Shown in pieces: positions 1 to 5,731 of a stretch of 8,405 nt of DNA. The stretch's first letter is position 1. Each line of letters opens with the position of its first letter. The position numbers and the translations under genes were made by a program. Origin of the DNA: Alphaproteobacteria bacterium (GTDB taxonomy: Bacteria; Pseudomonadota; Alphaproteobacteria; Acetobacterales; Acetobacteraceae); NCBI GenBank assembly GCA_026225015.1, contig JAMFRY010000291.1:1-8405 (forward strand), in the 5' to 3' direction. Below the pieces are notes generated by a model, which was given only the letters and a program-made list of their open reading frames with translations, ran no database searches and was not told the DNA's origin.

Positions 1-63
1 CTTCCTTGGGTCATGTTGCATCCTTGGATGGGGGTTGTGTTGGCAGCATAAATGGAAGCGGTT

Positions 64-585
64 TCAGGCAAATACCAGACCCAGTATTGCGCCGCCGGCA
101 AGAACCCAGAGCGGATGCAGCCGGGTTGCGAATACCAGATAGGTTGTCACCGCCGTAATGCCGATCAGGAGGATGGAGCGATCGGCGGTGCGGATCAGAG
201 TGCAGCCGGCGGCCAGCACGAGGCCGGCGGAAATGGGCAGGAGGGCGGCCTGCACGATCCGGCGCCAACGCCGCTCGCGGAACCGCTCCCACAGGCGGGA
301 GGCCAGGACGACCAGGATACCCGCCGGCAACATCATCGCAAGCGTGGCGACGATGCCGCCGGGGACACCCGCAACATGCGCCCCAATGACGGTGGAGATC
401 ATCAGGTTGGGTCCGGGCGCGGCCTGGGAGATGGCATAGAGCTGGGGGAATTGGGAAGCGGTGACCCAATGATGCACGTCCACCACCTGATGCTCGATTT
501 CCGGGATGGTGGCGTTTACGCCGCCGACCGCCAGCAGCGAGAGTTTTCCGAACAGCCAGGCAAGTGCCACGAGCTTTGCCATCAT
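64..585 (-). CDS. CHR-family (chromate) transporter, C-terminal-half short protein
   Basis: A 173-residue hydrophobic protein that matches one half of the CHR chromate/anion transporter family. Visible family motifs are GGVNA (residues 21-25), a conserved Trp at 40 and APGPN (56-60), followed by a glycine-rich membrane segment (about 65-97), a basic cytoplasmic loop (about 98-110, WERFRERRWRR) and two or three more membrane segments. Full-length ChrA proteins are about 400 residues with two homologous halves; short-chain members are about half that and are usually encoded as adjacent pairs, as here. The open frame runs further upstream, but the real start is almost certainly the ATG at 585, whose ATGA overlaps the stop of the preceding gene; the upstream part is out-of-frame shadow of that gene. 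No Shine-Dalgarno precedes it, so translation is probably coupled. The substrate is inferred from the family: chromate efflux is known for some members, and others may carry different anions. Confidence 0.85.
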   Translation of the reverse strand: MMAKLVALAWLFGKLSLLAVGGVNATIPEIEHQVVDVHHWVTASQFPQLYAISQAAPGPNLMISTVIGAHVAGVPGGIVATLAMMLPAGILVVLASRLWERFRERRWRRIVQAALLPISAGLVLAAGCTLIRTADRSILLIGITAVTTYLVFATRLHPLWVLAGGAILGLVFA

Positions 586-1154
586 GCGCGCCAGGCCAAA
601 GCGATGGAAAGCGGCAGCATGATTCCCATGGTCAGCGGCAGAGACAGCCGGCTGAGCAAAACCAGCGCGAGCGTCAGGCCGGCAATGAAAATGGGCCGGG
701 CGGCTTGCAAGCTCGGGGCCGCGATTTTCATCGCTGTCCCCATCACGAGACCGGCGCCGGCGGCAGCCAGCCCGCTCAGCGCGTGCTGAACGACGGGAAC
801 GTCGCCGAAGCGCGCATAGAGAGCTGTCAGGCAGAGAACGATGACGAGCGGGGCGGCAAACAGTCCGGCGAGCGCCGCCCCCGCGCCGCCCAAGCCAGCG
901 TTGCGGGCGCCGAATACGAAAGTGAGGTTCACGATATTGGCGCCCGGCATGAACTGGCACAGGCTGAACAGATCGTTGAACGCCGCCTCGCTCAACCATT
1001 TTCGCTGCTCGACAAGCACGCGTCTGGCAATCGGGAGCACACCGCCGAAGCCAAGGATGCCGGCCTGAAAAAACCCCGAGAACAGCGCAAAAAGCGTGAG
1101 TTTTGCTTGGCCCCCAGCTATATCCCCGTCCCGAAGCTCCATTTTAGCGTCCAT
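582..1154 (-). CDS. CHR-family (chromate) transporter, N-terminal-half short protein
   Basis: A 190-residue membrane protein, the partner of the gene just downstream. The CHR signature is clear: FGGVLP (residues 36-41), RKWLSEAAF (51-59), FMPGAN (68-73) and FGARNAG (81-87), followed by hydrophobic helices to the C-terminus. Known short-chain CHR pairs need both proteins to confer chromate resistance, and the two halves are thought to insert with opposite topology; the same is inferred here. The coordinates use the outermost ATG (1154). An AAAGGA sequence lies directly against that ATG, which is too close, but it sits about 11 bases before an in-frame ATG at 1142, so a 186-residue product starting MELRDGD is at least as likely. 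The gene is divergent from pstS. No chrB-like regulator is present in the window. It is unlikely to be a broken full-length chrA, because the ATGA junction and the complete N-terminus of the second protein look selected. Confidence 0.86.
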   Translation of the reverse strand: MDAKMELRDGDIAGGQAKLTLFALFSGFFQAGILGFGGVLPIARRVLVEQRKWLSEAAFNDLFSLCQFMPGANIVNLTFVFGARNAGLGGAGAALAGLFAAPLVIVLCLTALYARFGDVPVVQHALSGLAAAGAGLVMGTAMKIAAPSLQAARPIFIAGLTLALVLLSRLSLPLTMGIMLPLSIALAWRA

Positions 1155-1250
1155 CCTTTGGCAATATGGGCCGTTGGGTGGCGAGGCCAGGGCTGGTAGG
1201 CATGTCTGGGTTGCCTCGCGGCTTCACATCCCGGTTCGAGCCGCGGCCAA

Positions 1251-1268
1251 ATGTCATCAAACTGCAAT
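1251..1268 (+). promoter_or_regulatory. Pho box (PhoB binding site) upstream of pstS
   Basis: The 18 bases ATGTCATCAAACTGCAAT match the Pho box consensus CTGTCATAAAACTGTCAT at 14 of 18 positions by my count. The two 7-base half-sites (1251-1257 and 1262-1268) are spaced by 4 bases, the required 11-base period. The site is in the forward orientation, 117 bases before the pstS start codon, in the intergenic region shared with the divergent CHR genes. It implies activation by phospho-PhoB under phosphate starvation. The expected -10 element about 10 bases downstream is poor (TTGCAT at 1285-1290), so the transcription start is not fixed. Nothing else convincing is seen in 1155-1385. Confidence 0.62.
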
Positions 1269-1371
1269 CGAAACCCTGTCGCCTTTGCATGGCGGTTCAA
1301 TTAGAGCGGCGGGAAGCGGGACATCGAGCGTACAAGGCGCCGATGACGTTCGCCATAACAGGGACTTTCGC

Positions 1372-1378
1372 AAGAGGA
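1372..1378 (+). promoter_or_regulatory. Ribosome binding site of pstS
   Basis: AAGAGGA lies 7 bases before the GTG at 1386. It supports that GTG as the start in place of the in-frame ATG at 1401, which would also cut five residues, including a Lys, from the front of the signal peptide. Confidence 0.7.
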
Positions 1379-1385
1379 TTTTACC

Positions 1386-2453
1386 GTGCAACTTCATAAA
1401 ATGCTCAGCCGCTCCACGTTGCTGCGCGCCGGCGCCGCGGCGCTGGCCCTCAGCGGTTTCGCCAGCAACGCCAAGGCACAATCCATCACGCCGCTGGTCG
1501 AAAGCGGCTCCAGCCTGCTCTACCCGCTGTTCAATCTTTGGGTCGAGGATTATCAGAGCGTCAATCCGGGCATCCAGATCACCACCACCTCCACCGGCTC
1601 GGGCGCCGGCATTGCGCAGGCGATCAAGGGGCTGGTGCAGATCGGCGCATCGGATGCCTATGTGTCGAATGCCATGGAAAAGGCGCATCCGACCATTTTG
1701 AGCATCCCGCTGGCGATTTCCGCGCAGGCGGTGAACTACAACCTGCCGGGTGTGAGCAATCTGAAGCTTTCCGGGCCGATTCTGGCCGGCATTTATTCGG
1801 GCACCATCACCAAATGGAATGATCCGCAAATCGCCGCCGCCAATCCCGGCGCCGCGCTGCCCGCCAATACCATTGTGCCAATTCACCGGCTGGACGGCTC
1901 CGGCGATACCTTTATTTTCAGCCAGTTTCTCTCGGCCTCCACGCCTTCGTGGAAGAGCAGCGTCGGCTTCGGCACCACGCTTTCCTGGCCGCCGATCAGC
2001 GGTGAAATCGGCGCCAAGGGCAATGCCGGCATGCTGGCAGCCGCCAAGGCCAACCCGTATTCCGTGGCCTATATCGGCGTGAGCTATGCTTCCAAGGTGG
2101 AAGCCGCCGGGCTTGGGGTTGCGGACTTGCAGAACGCCTCCGGCAATTACGTTGCGCCGACGCATGATAACATCAGCGCCGCCGCGGAAAGCGTTGCCAC
2201 CAGCACCCCGGCGGATGAACGCATCAGCATCATCTACACCACGGGCGCCAATAACTACCCGATCGTGAACTATGAATATGCGGTGGTGGACGGCACCCAG
2301 CCGGCGCCGGCCTTGAGCGAGGCGATCCGCACCTTCCTGACCTGGGCGATCAATGAGGGCAACAGCCCGGCATTTTTGAAGCAGGTCAACTTCCTGCCGC
2401 TGCCGGCTTCGATCAAGGCGCTTTCTGCAGCGCAGATCGCCAACATACAGTAA
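1386..2453 (+). CDS. pstS: Phosphate ABC transporter substrate-binding protein PstS
   Basis: A 355-residue periplasmic phosphate-binding protein that delivers phosphate to the PstCAB importer. It has a Sec-type signal peptide: basic start (K5, R9, R14), hydrophobic core about 15-26 and a probable cleavage after AKA (29-31). There is no lipobox cysteine, so the protein is soluble in the periplasm. Ligand-binding motifs are present in order: ESGSSLLYPLF (39-49), STGSGAGIAQ (69-78), IGASDAY (86-92, with the phosphate-contacting Asp) and HRLDGSGDTF (167-176, with the key Arg and Ser). From memory, the SGDTF form, NYNLPGVS (117-124), YPIVNYEYAVV near residues 288-298 and the C-terminal F.PLP segment resemble mycobacterial PstS1 more than E. 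coli PstS, which has SGT at that site. The start is GTG with a good ribosome binding site. It is the first gene of a pstS-pstC-pstA cluster, preceded by a Pho box and followed by a strong hairpin. Confidence 0.96.
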   Translation: MQLHKMLSRSTLLRAGAAALALSGFASNAKAQSITPLVESGSSLLYPLFNLWVEDYQSVNPGIQITTTSTGSGAGIAQAIKGLVQIGASDAYVSNAMEKAHPTILSIPLAISAQAVNYNLPGVSNLKLSGPILAGIYSGTITKWNDPQIAAANPGAALPANTIVPIHRLDGSGDTFIFSQFLSASTPSWKSSVGFGTTLSWPPISGEIGAKGNAGMLAAAKANPYSVAYIGVSYASKVEAAGLGVADLQNASGNYVAPTHDNISAAAESVATSTPADERISIIYTTGANNYPIVNYEYAVVDGTQPAPALSEAIRTFLTWAINEGNSPAFLKQVNFLPLPASIKALSAAQIANIQ

Positions 2454-2461
2454 GCTTGAAG

Positions 2462-2495
2462 CTGCCCTCCCGGCTCCTGCCGGGAGGGTGGTTTT
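2462..2495 (+). terminator. Hairpin with T-run between pstS and pstC (partial terminator/mRNA stabiliser)
   Basis: A perfect 10-bp GC-rich stem, CCCTCCCGGC (2465-2474) with GCCGGGAGGG (2479-2488), closed by the 4-base loop TCCT. It extends by weaker G-T pairs and is followed by TGG and four T's (2492-2495). It lies 8 bases after the pstS stop and ends 15 bases before pstC. A hairpin here fits the need for much more binding protein than permease: it would end part of the transcripts or protect the 3' end of pstS mRNA while letting some transcription reach pstCA. The short T-run suggests incomplete termination. Confidence 0.75.
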
Positions 2496-2509
2496 ACCGG
2501 ATTTGAAAT

Positions 2510-3484
2510 ATGCAGTTTAAGCCTTTCCGTTTATCCCTGCTGAGTTTGAGCCTGTTGATCCCGTTTGCCCTAGGCGCGGTGATTTTGTTTTTGCTGATCT
2601 TTTCCTGGCAGGCGATCGGCTTTAACGGGCTGGGTTTTGTCAGCCGGATCACCTGGAACCTGGGCGACCTCTACGGCGACCCGGTGACCACGCGGGGCGT
2701 GCTGGTGCCAAGCGGGGCCAATTACGGCATTCTGGTTTTCGTTGCCGGCACGTTGCTCAGCTCGGGGATCGCCATTTTGATCGCCGTGCCGCTTTCCGTC
2801 GGTGCGGCGATTTTTCTTAGTGAGATCGTGCCGGCGAAAATCCGGCCGGCGCTCTCGATGCTGGTGGAGCTGGTGGCGGTGGTGCCGAGCGTGGTGTTCG
2901 GGCTGTGGGGAGTCGCCGTACTGGTGCCGTTCATCGGCGGCGTGCTGGGGCCGGTATTGTCGAAATATCTGGGGTTCATTCCGTTTCTTGCCGGCGGCAG
3001 CAGCGGCGGCGGCTATGGGCTGCTGGCGGCGTCACTGGTGCTGGCGCTGATGATCACGCCGATTATCGCCACCACACTGCTGGACGCGCTGATGCAGGTG
3101 CCGAAGGAAAACCGCGAATCGGCCTTCGCGCTGGGGGCGACGCATTTCGAAGTGGTCTCCAAGGCGATGATGCCGATGGTGCGGGCGACGCTGATCGGCG
3201 GCATCGTGCTGGCGCTGGGCCGCGCTTTGGGCGAAACCATGGCGGTGCTGATGGTCTCCGGCGGCGGGCTGAATATCCTGCCGAGCTCGATTTTTTCTCC
3301 GATTTCGACCATCGCCTCCTTTATCGTGAGCCAGCTCGACAGCGCCGAAGGCGATCCGACCAATATGGCGGTGCGCTCGCTAGCGGAGATTGCGCTGGTG
3401 CTGTTCGTCATCACGCTGCTGACCAATGCCGCCGCGAAACTATTGGCCTCGGGGGGAATCCATGTCCGCAAGCCTAAGCATTAG
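2510..3484 (+). CDS. pstC: Phosphate ABC transporter permease PstC
   Basis: A 324-residue inner-membrane subunit that, with PstA, forms the phosphate translocation channel; the length fits the family (E. coli PstC is about 320). The first membrane helix covers about residues 9-33, followed by a periplasmic loop (about 34-70) and further helices at about 72-105, 115-142, 168-192, 228-250 and 290-312. The ABC permease EAA loop that docks to the ATPase is clear at about 200-222 (NRESAFALGATHFEVV, then KAMMP), followed by the typical GRALGETMAV (237-246). The ATG at 2510 has only a weak GGA eight bases upstream, so its translation may be modest, in line with lower need than PstS. Its 3' end overlaps pstA by 23 bases. 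The ATPase that would contact its EAA loop is not encoded in the window. Confidence 0.95.
   Translation: MQFKPFRLSLLSLSLLIPFALGAVILFLLIFSWQAIGFNGLGFVSRITWNLGDLYGDPVTTRGVLVPSGANYGILVFVAGTLLSSGIAILIAVPLSVGAAIFLSEIVPAKIRPALSMLVELVAVVPSVVFGLWGVAVLVPFIGGVLGPVLSKYLGFIPFLAGGSSGGGYGLLAASLVLALMITPIIATTLLDALMQVPKENRESAFALGATHFEVVSKAMMPMVRATLIGGIVLALGRALGETMAVLMVSGGGLNILPSSIFSPISTIASFIVSQLDSAEGDPTNMAVRSLAEIALVLFVITLLTNAAAKLLASGGIHVRKPKH
3451..3457 (+). promoter_or_regulatory. Ribosome binding site fixing the pstA start
   Basis: The run GGGGGGA ends 4 bases before the ATG at 3462, inside the end of pstC. The in-frame ATG at 3426 has no comparable site and would add 12 residues read from within pstC, so 3462 is preferred. 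Confidence 0.6.
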
Positions 3485-4379
3485 CGGCACGCAACCAAAA
3501 GGCTCGGCGCCAAAACACTCAGCGCCAAAACGCTCAGCGCAGGAGATCAGGCGCGCCATCACGAGCCGGATCGGCTGGATTGCCTGCGGGCTGGCGCTGG
3601 CGCTGGTGATCGGGCCGCTGCTCGATATCGTATGGGTGGTGGCCTATAACGGCGCTTCTGCCTTCTCGCCCAAACTCTTCACCACTTCGACCCCGCCGGC
3701 CGGCGTTGGGCTATGGAATGCCATCGAGGGCACCGTGGTGATTTCGCTGCTGGCAATGCTGGTTGCCGTGCCCGTGGGCGTCGGCGCCGGGATCTATCTT
3801 TCCGAATACGGCAATCACCGGTTGGGCAATTCGATACGCTTTCTATCCGACGTGCTCACCGGCACACCCTCCATCGTACTGGGGTATTTTTCCTATATCG
3901 TGCTGGTTGGCGGGCTGGGTTGGGGTCTGGCGGCGCCGGCGGGCGCGGTGACCGTTGCCATCCTCATCGTGCCTTATCTGGCGCGCATCACCGAGCTGGC
4001 GCTGCGCCAGGTGCCGGTGGCGATGCGGGAAGCCGGGTTTGCGCTGGGGGCTTCCGAGCCGGTGGTGGTGTTCAAGATCGTGCTGCCGGGCGCTGCTTCC
4101 GGCGTCATCACCGGGGCACTGCTGGCGCTTGCCATTTCGGTCGGCGAGACCGCGCCGTTGATCTATACCGCGGGGTTTTCCTCCTATCCGCTGGATTTGC
4201 ACAATCCGGTGCATAGCCTGACCCATTCGCAGATCGGCTATCTCACCTATGTGATCTGGAGCTTTATCGAGCAGCCGGACGCCGCCTCGCATGCGCTGGC
4301 CTTCGCTGCGGCCTTCCTGGTGATGCTGTTCGTGCTGGCGATCAATATCGGCGTGAGGATGTCGATCAAGCGGGGATAG
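3462..4379 (+). CDS. pstA: Phosphate ABC transporter permease PstA
   Basis: A 305-residue membrane partner of PstC in the phosphate channel. A polar N-terminal stretch (1-36) precedes the first helix (about 38-61). Then follow a periplasmic loop with the TPPAGVGLWNAIEGT segment typical of PstA (77-91), helices at about 92-113, 138-172, 212-232 and 276-298, and the EAA loop at about 190-210 (REAGFALGASEP, then FKIVLPGA). GETAPLIYTAG (228-238) is a strong family motif. The start at 3462 is chosen for the G-rich ribosome binding site just before it; the gene overlaps the end of pstC by 23 bases, which suggests coupled translation. The N-terminus contains a short tandem repeat, SAPKH-SAPKR-SAQ (15-27), from a 15-bp DNA repeat. 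In most bacteria pstB and phoU come next; here a toxin-antitoxin module does. Confidence 0.94.
   Translation: MSASLSISGTQPKGSAPKHSAPKRSAQEIRRAITSRIGWIACGLALALVIGPLLDIVWVVAYNGASAFSPKLFTTSTPPAGVGLWNAIEGTVVISLLAMLVAVPVGVGAGIYLSEYGNHRLGNSIRFLSDVLTGTPSIVLGYFSYIVLVGGLGWGLAAPAGAVTVAILIVPYLARITELALRQVPVAMREAGFALGASEPVVVFKIVLPGAASGVITGALLALAISVGETAPLIYTAGFSSYPLDLHNPVHSLTHSQIGYLTYVIWSFIEQPDAASHALAFAAAFLVMLFVLAINIGVRMSIKRG
3503..3540 (+). repeat. 15-bp tandem repeat (about 2.5 copies) inside pstA
   Basis: Two copies of the unit CTCRGCGCCAAAACR (3503-3517 and 3518-3532) differ at two positions, and an 8-base partial third copy follows (3533-3540). Because 15 is a multiple of three, gain or loss of a unit keeps the frame and only changes the number of SAPK(H/R) units in the cytoplasmic N-terminus of PstA. 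Confidence 0.85.
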
Positions 4380-4405
4380 AACCGTGGGATGGGCTATTTA
4401 AATTG

Positions 4406-4434
4406 TTGCCGCGATCGGGTATTGGTTGTATATT
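4406..4434 (+). promoter_or_regulatory. Sigma-70-type promoter of vapBC
   Basis: TTGCCG at 4406-4411 (4 of 6 to TTGACA) and TATATT at 4429-4434 (5 of 6 to TATAAT) are separated by exactly 17 bases, in an AT-rich patch that stands out from the GC-rich surroundings. It would start transcription about 20 bases before the vapB ribosome binding site's end, giving vapBC its own promoter independent of pst. Confidence 0.55.
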
Positions 4435-4449
4435 CGTATGGGATATACA
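4427..4449 (+). promoter_or_regulatory. Palindromic operator for VapB/VapBC autoregulation
   Basis: TGTATAT (4427-4433) and ATATACA (4443-4449) form a perfect 7-bp inverted repeat around a 9-base spacer. It covers the -10 box of the promoter and runs up to the ribosome binding site. Type II antitoxins of the AbrB-like fold bind such palindromes and repress their own operon, with the toxin as co-repressor, so this is the likely site for VapBC. Confidence 0.6.
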
Positions 4450-4454
4450 GGAGG
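4449..4454 (+). promoter_or_regulatory. Strong ribosome binding site of vapB
   Basis: AGGAGG, a perfect Shine-Dalgarno core, lies 7 bases before the ATG at 4462. It fixes that ATG as the start, rather than the in-frame ATG at 4426, which lies inside the promoter. A very strong site fits the need to make more antitoxin than toxin. Confidence 0.8.
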
Positions 4455-4461
4455 ACAATCG

Positions 4462-4686
4462 ATGCTTGCGCGAACGTCTTTATTCTTATCGAACAGATCG
4501 CAGGCGGTGCGGCTGCCGAAGGCCGTAGCCTTTGGTGAAAACGTGCGCGACGTTGTCATCATAGCGGAAGGGGCGCGACGGATCATTGCGCCTGCCGACG
4601 CCGCGTGGGATGATTTTTTCGCGGCTCCTGGGGTGGATCTGGGCGACCGGCGGCAACCCGTCATGCAAGAGCGTGAAAATTTGTAG
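4462..4686 (+). CDS. vapB: VapB-family antitoxin (AbrB/SpoVT-like, VagC type)
   Basis: A 74-residue antitoxin. The N-terminal half is a swapped-hairpin AbrB-type DNA-binding domain with the hallmark NRSQAVRLPK (residues 11-20) followed by V-I-I strands (31-34). The C-terminal part, W49-DDFF (to residue 53) and then GDRRQPVMQERENL (61-74), matches the tail that wraps around and inhibits VapC in this family. It binds its own toxin and, probably, the palindrome upstream. Its stop codon TAG shares one base with the GTG start of vapC, so the toxin is made by coupled translation at a lower level. The start was chosen for the perfect ribosome binding site. The first half uses more AT-rich codons than the neighbouring genes, a mild sign of separate origin. 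Confidence 0.92.
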   Translation: MLARTSLFLSNRSQAVRLPKAVAFGENVRDVVIIAEGARRIIAPADAAWDDFFAAPGVDLGDRRQPVMQERENL

Positions 4687-5093
4687 TGCTGCGCTATTTG
4701 CTGGACACCAATTTGTGCATCCGGTTGCTCCGTGACCGGCCGCAGGGACTCCGTGCGCGCTTCACCGCAGATGCCGAGGTTTTGTGCCTCTCGGATGTGG
4801 TGCTTTATGAGCTGCTTTATGGGGCGGAGCGCTCAAGCGATCCACCGCGCATAAGGCGTGAGGTGGAGCATTTTGCGGCCCGGCTGACGGTGCTGCCATT
4901 CGACAGCGAGGCGGCGGCGCATACGGCGGAAATTCGCGCCGAACTGGAGCGGCTTGGCTGCGTGATCGGCCCCTACGACCTCATGATTGCCGGTCATGCC
5001 CGCAGCCGCGGCCTTGTGGTCATTACGGGAAATCCGAGGGAATTTCAACGTGTTCGCGGACTGAGATGCGAAGACTGGGAGGTTGAGCCGTAG
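4686..5093 (+). CDS. vapC: VapC-family toxin, PIN-domain ribonuclease
   Basis: A 135-residue PIN-domain endoribonuclease toxin of the VapC (VagD) type. The acidic metal-binding residues are all present: D7 in LLDTN, E42 in YELLYG, D98 in PYDLMIAGHA and a C-terminal site in ITGNPREF (113-120, with N116 and E119). The conserved segments IRAELERLG (83-91), AGHARSRGL (102-110) and a C-terminal GLRCEDW (125-131) closely recall enteric plasmid/chromosomal VapC proteins that cleave initiator tRNA-fMet; that target is inferred by similarity, not shown. The start is GTG in the TAGTG junction with vapB. All catalytic residues are intact, so the toxin is probably active. The gene is full length for the family. 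Confidence 0.93.
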   Translation: MLRYLLDTNLCIRLLRDRPQGLRARFTADAEVLCLSDVVLYELLYGAERSSDPPRIRREVEHFAARLTVLPFDSEAAAHTAEIRAELERLGCVIGPYDLMIAGHARSRGLVVITGNPREFQRVRGLRCEDWEVEP

Positions 5094-5134
5094 TTGAGGC
5101 GGGGGATCATACCAAGCAGGACAGGTCTGCGGGG

Positions 5135-5163
5135 CTTGCGGGGGGCGGGGCAGAATGCCATTT
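5135..5163 (+). promoter_or_regulatory. Possible heat-shock (sigma-32-like) promoter of hslVU
   Basis: CTTGCGG (5135-5141) resembles the -35 box CTTGAAA, and after 14 bases TGCCATTT (5156-5163) resembles the -10 box CCCCATNT (4 of the 4 core CCAT bases). hslVU is a heat-shock operon in many proteobacteria. The expected start would be about 7 bases further, right at the hslV ATG. The match is short and the region is very G-rich, so chance is possible. Confidence 0.3.
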
Positions 5164-5170
5164 CCGCAAG

Positions 5171-5731
5171 ATGACAGACAGAACAACTTCTCATGACCCG
5201 GTCGGCTGGCATGGCACGACCATTTTATGTGTCCGCCGCGACGGCAAGGTGACGGTGGCTGGTGACGGCCAAGTGAGCCTTGGCAATACGGTGGTGAAAG
5301 GCAATGCCCGCAAGGTGCGCCGGATCAGCAATGGCGCCGTGATCGCCGGTTTCGCCGGAGCAACCGCGGATGCCTTCACCTTGCTGGAACGCCTCGAGAC
5401 CAAGCTGGAGCGCTTCCCGAACCAGTTGGAGCGGGCCTGCGTGGAGCTGGCCAAGGACTGGCGGACCGACCGCTATCTGCGCCGGTTGGAGGCCATGCTG
5501 ATCGTGGCGGATGCAGAGCGCAGTTTTACGCTCACCGGCAATGGCGACGTGCTGGAACCCTCCGATGGGGTTGTCGCCATCGGCTCGGGCGGCAATTATG
5601 CGCTGGCCGCGGCGCGGGCGCTGATGACGGTGCCGGAGCTGGACGCCGAGGAGATTGCCCGCCGGGCGATGAAGATCGCCGCCGATATCTGTATCTACAC
5701 CAATGAAAACCTGATTGTTGAATCGCTGTGA
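5171..5731 (+). CDS. hslV: ATP-dependent protease subunit HslV
   Basis: A 186-residue proteolytic subunit of the HslUV (ClpQY) protease, an N-terminal threonine hydrolase that forms a double hexamer in the cytoplasm. The mature enzyme begins at T16 in GTTILCVRRDGKV; the first 15 residues are a propeptide to be removed. Other active-site residues are present: D32 in AGDGQ (the Asp17 equivalent) and K48 in RKVRR (the Lys33 equivalent). GFAGATADAFTL (60-71), ELAKDWRTDR (92-101), TGNGDV (122-127) and IGSGG (137-141) are family hallmarks, and the C-terminus ICIYTNENLIVESL fits. No Shine-Dalgarno precedes the ATG at 5171 and no other in-frame start lies nearby, so the mRNA may be leaderless or poorly led. 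The stop overlaps the hslU start as GTGA. Confidence 0.97.
   Translation: MTDRTTSHDPVGWHGTTILCVRRDGKVTVAGDGQVSLGNTVVKGNARKVRRISNGAVIAGFAGATADAFTLLERLETKLERFPNQLERACVELAKDWRTDRYLRRLEAMLIVADAERSFTLTGNGDVLEPSDGVVAIGSGGNYALAAARALMTVPELDAEEIARRAMKIAADICIYTNENLIVESL

Noticed and set aside
586..999. An N-terminal extension of the downstream CHR gene by 138 residues.
   Set aside because: The extension is arginine-rich, unlike a membrane protein, and is the out-of-frame shadow of the upstream CHR gene; the ATG at 585 fits family alignment and ATGA coupling.
1343..1361. A second Pho-box-like pair on the minus strand (CTGTTAT and ACGTCAT), pointing at the CHR genes.
   Set aside because: The half-sites are 12 bases apart instead of 11 and both deviate from consensus, so it is likely chance.
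1166..1399. A 77-codon open frame in the CHR-pstS intergenic region.
   Set aside because: It lacks a ribosome binding site, has no recognisable motif, overlaps the pstS start and covers the regulatory region.
4380..5170. vapBC as part of an insertion sequence or integrated island.
   Set aside because: I see no transposase, terminal inverted repeats or target-site duplication around it; only the AT-rich promoter patch differs from the surroundings.
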